Assembly (NCBI RefSeq): GCF_015207035.1
Contig: NZ_JADEXQ010000019.1
Coordinates: 1 to 64,000, forward strand
Length of the DNA stretch: 64,000 nt
Reading direction: 5' to 3'
Source of the DNA: Romeriopsis navalis LEGE 11480
GTDB taxonomy: Bacteria > Cyanobacteriota > Cyanobacteriia > Leptolyngbyales > Leptolyngbyaceae
Within the stretch, counting starts at the first letter, position 1. Each line of letters begins with the position of its first letter. Under the pieces are notes generated by a model that was given only the letters and a program-made list of their open reading frames with translations, did no database searches and had not been told where the DNA came from. Of the stretch, positions 62,670 through 64,000 are shown piece after piece. Position numbers and translations under genes: made by a program.

Positions 62670-63102
62670 ATGTTTAATTTCTTAAAAGGGAAATTTGGAT
62701 GCGACTTAAACCGCCCAAATTTAGTCGGGTTAGCTTTCTAGCCTATCAGACGATCGGGCCGGACTCAAAATTCTAGGATGGGGTGATTGCAGCCGTTCTA
62801 ATTGTGAGGCTGGGCGCTGATTTATGGTGGATCATCATCACTGTTTTTAAGGCCGACATCGCAAGGCAGAAAACCATGGCTTTCACTTGCTAGTTAATGG
62901 ATTGGGCACTTTTTAAAGTGGTTGCCGTCAGCAATGACTGGTAACTTTACCCTGATAGGATGTATCGACCATCGAAAAGCAAAACACATTGGTTTAATTA
63001 ACCGCTCGAATAATTTTTGGGCTACGCCAGAAGTTATGCGTCTTAATCAGTTGGTTTGATGCGTCTTAATTCATAAATCCCTGTCTTTATAATTTGTTGC
63101 TA
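62670..63102. other. 433-bp intergenic stretch
   Basis: No gene, strong hairpin or repeat could be supported. It contains the promoter regions of two divergent genes, with a duplicated ATGCGTCTTAAT-like phrase near 63038 and 63059 as the only notable feature. Confidence 0.45.
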
Positions 63103-64000
63103 ATGAATTGGTTTTTTACAAAACGATTTTCACGTTCGCTGTTGGCGATCGGCACTTGTCTTTTAGTGCTGCTATCGGCCCAAGCTCCCAATGTCGCTTC
63201 TGCGCCAAAGAGCCCGTTGGAAAAGCAGCTCAATCCACCAGCGCTATTTAAAAAATCCGGCAAGACGCCGAAAAAGTCATCGGCTCAGCAAAAAGCAGCG
63301 GAGGCGAAGGCGAAGGCCGCCAAGGCGAAGGCTGAGGCTGAGAAAAAGGCATCAGAGCCACTGTTTCCGACCTTGCGTCCGCCGGAAGAGATTCGGGGCG
63401 TTTGGCTGACGAATAATGATATGACCGTGTTGAAAGATCGGCGCAAGCTGGGCACGGTGATGAATAAGCTCAGTCAGTTGAAATTCAATACGCTGTATCC
63501 GGTGATTTGGAATTCGGGTTATGTGACTTATCCCAGTCAGGTCGCCAAGAAAGCCGGAATTCAGCCATTTGTGTATCGAGGCACCGAAGGGCAGGATATT
63601 CTCGCCGATGTGATTGCCCAGGGTCGTCGCCAGAAGATGTTGGTGATTCCTTGGTTTGAGTTTGGTTTCATGGCGCCGCAGACTTCAGAGTTAGCGATTA
63701 ATCATCCCGACTGGTTAACGCAGCAGCGGAATGGCAAGCAGACTTCGATCAGTGCGGCGGGTGAAGTGGCTTGGCTGAATCCATTCCGACCAGAGGTACA
63801 GAAATTTATTACGGACTTAGTGGTCGAAGCGGTCTCGAACTATGACGTGGACGGGATTCAATTTGACGACCATATGAGTCTGCCTTATACCTTTGGCTAT
63901 GATCCCTATACCGTGGCCTTGTACAAAAAGGAAATGAAGAAAGACCCGCCCACTAATCCCAAAGATGCGGCTTGGACCAAGTGGCGGGCTGATAAGCTGA
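63103..64000 (+). CDS. GHL10/DUF187-type glycosyl hydrolase-like protein (5' part only)
   Basis: The ATG at 63103 opens 299 codons to the window edge. A signal peptide is clear (SRSLLAIGTCLLVLLSAQA, cut probably near ASA). A Lys/Ala-rich coiled linker (about 55-85, AAEAKAKAAKAKAEAEKKAS) is followed by the barrel: EIRGVWLTNNDMTVLKDRRK, LKFNTLYPVIWNSGYVTYPS, LVIPWFEFGFMAP, NPFRPEVQKFITDLVVEAVS and YDVDGIQFDDHMSLPY. This matches the glycosyl-hydrolase-like 10 family. Members are exported and thought to cleave glycan or peptidoglycan chains. The C-terminus is outside the window. Confidence 0.88.
   Translation, partial: MNWFFTKRFSRSLLAIGTCLLVLLSAQAPNVASAPKSPLEKQLNPPALFKKSGKTPKKSSAQQKAAEAKAKAAKAKAEAEKKASEPLFPTLRPPEEIRGVWLTNNDMTVLKDRRKLGTVMNKLSQLKFNTLYPVIWNSGYVTYPSQVAKKAGIQPFVYRGTEGQDILADVIAQGRRQKMLVIPWFEFGFMAPQTSELAINHPDWLTQQRNGKQTSISAAGEVAWLNPFRPEVQKFITDLVVEAVSNYDVDGIQFDDHMSLPYTFGYDPYTVALYKKEMKKDPPTNPKDAAWTKWRADKL

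Noticed and set aside
1-64000. tRNA genes, CRISPR arrays, insertion sequences and attachment sites
   Set aside because: No T-arm/acceptor pattern, regular spacer array, transposase or integrase was recognised by eye. A tRNAscan or CRISPR search would be decisive.

Overview
The window is chromosomal DNA of a cyanobacterium. The evidence is direct: a chlorophyll synthase gene (chlG), the cytochrome b6f accessory subunit gene petP, a two-domain ThiE of the cyanobacterial type, a bacterial type A RNase P RNA with the usual cyanobacterial ends, DUF4346 and DUF4347 proteins, and many GCGATCGC (HIP1) octamers. The genus cannot be fixed from the sequence alone. By eye the + strand is G/T-rich across genes on both strands, which suggests it is the leading strand. 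The exception is about 32.7-34.5 kb, where the + strand becomes C-rich. No tRNA, rRNA, CRISPR array or insertion sequence was seen.

Layout. 0-2.6 kb: a minus-strand NAD salvage operon (pncB, nadD, NrtR-like regulator), with a consensus-like promoter overlapped by an inverted repeat. 3.0-8.6 kb: a 46-codon microgene, a membrane-anchored unknown, rnpB, rnc, a Gfo/Idh/MocA oxidoreductase and a RibD-like reductase. 8.6-19.6 kb: a DUF482 acyltransferase-like protein, a wrecked FIST-histidine kinase gene, DUF4346, a cNMP/DUF1003 protein, a TPR protein, a MoeB/rhodanese protein carrying an unusual insertion, a wrecked beta-propeller-like gene, and an intact FIST plus histidine kinase pair. 20-29 kb: a secreted beta-helix/SPOR protein and two adjacent DUF4347/FG-GAP surface-type proteins. 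29-35 kb: a small fatty acid hydroxylase-like protein, then a ROCO (LRR-Roc-COR) protein divergent from a Ser/Thr kinase. 35-43 kb: thiE-thiS, a CPBP protease, an FeS-type photolyase, CHAD plus PPK2 (polyphosphate), rhomboid, a creatininase-family protein and a YciI-like protein. 43.8-52.6 kb: a class A penicillin-binding protein, TerB, rsmB, an ABC-2 permease, chlG, an ArsA-like ATPase and petP. 52.7-58.4 kb: the rimP-nusA-ylxR-infB transcription/translation operon, with a hairpin-U-tract just before rimP and a strong terminator at its end. 58.4-64 kb: a broken Coq4-like gene, mtnA, a PfkB sugar kinase, a HAD phosphatase and the start of a GHL10-type glycosyl hydrolase.

Three decayed genes lie within 64 kb, so this genome appears to be losing genes. 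A second theme is short repeats at gene 3' ends: near-perfect tandem duplications of 14-17 bp include the stop codons of at least three minus-strand genes. No entirely new defence or mobile system was found. The best leads are the NrtR operon operator, the possible rimP attenuator, the conserved His/Cys pair in the DUF4347 proteins, the MoeB insertion, and two conserved-looking microproteins at 3018 and 48724.
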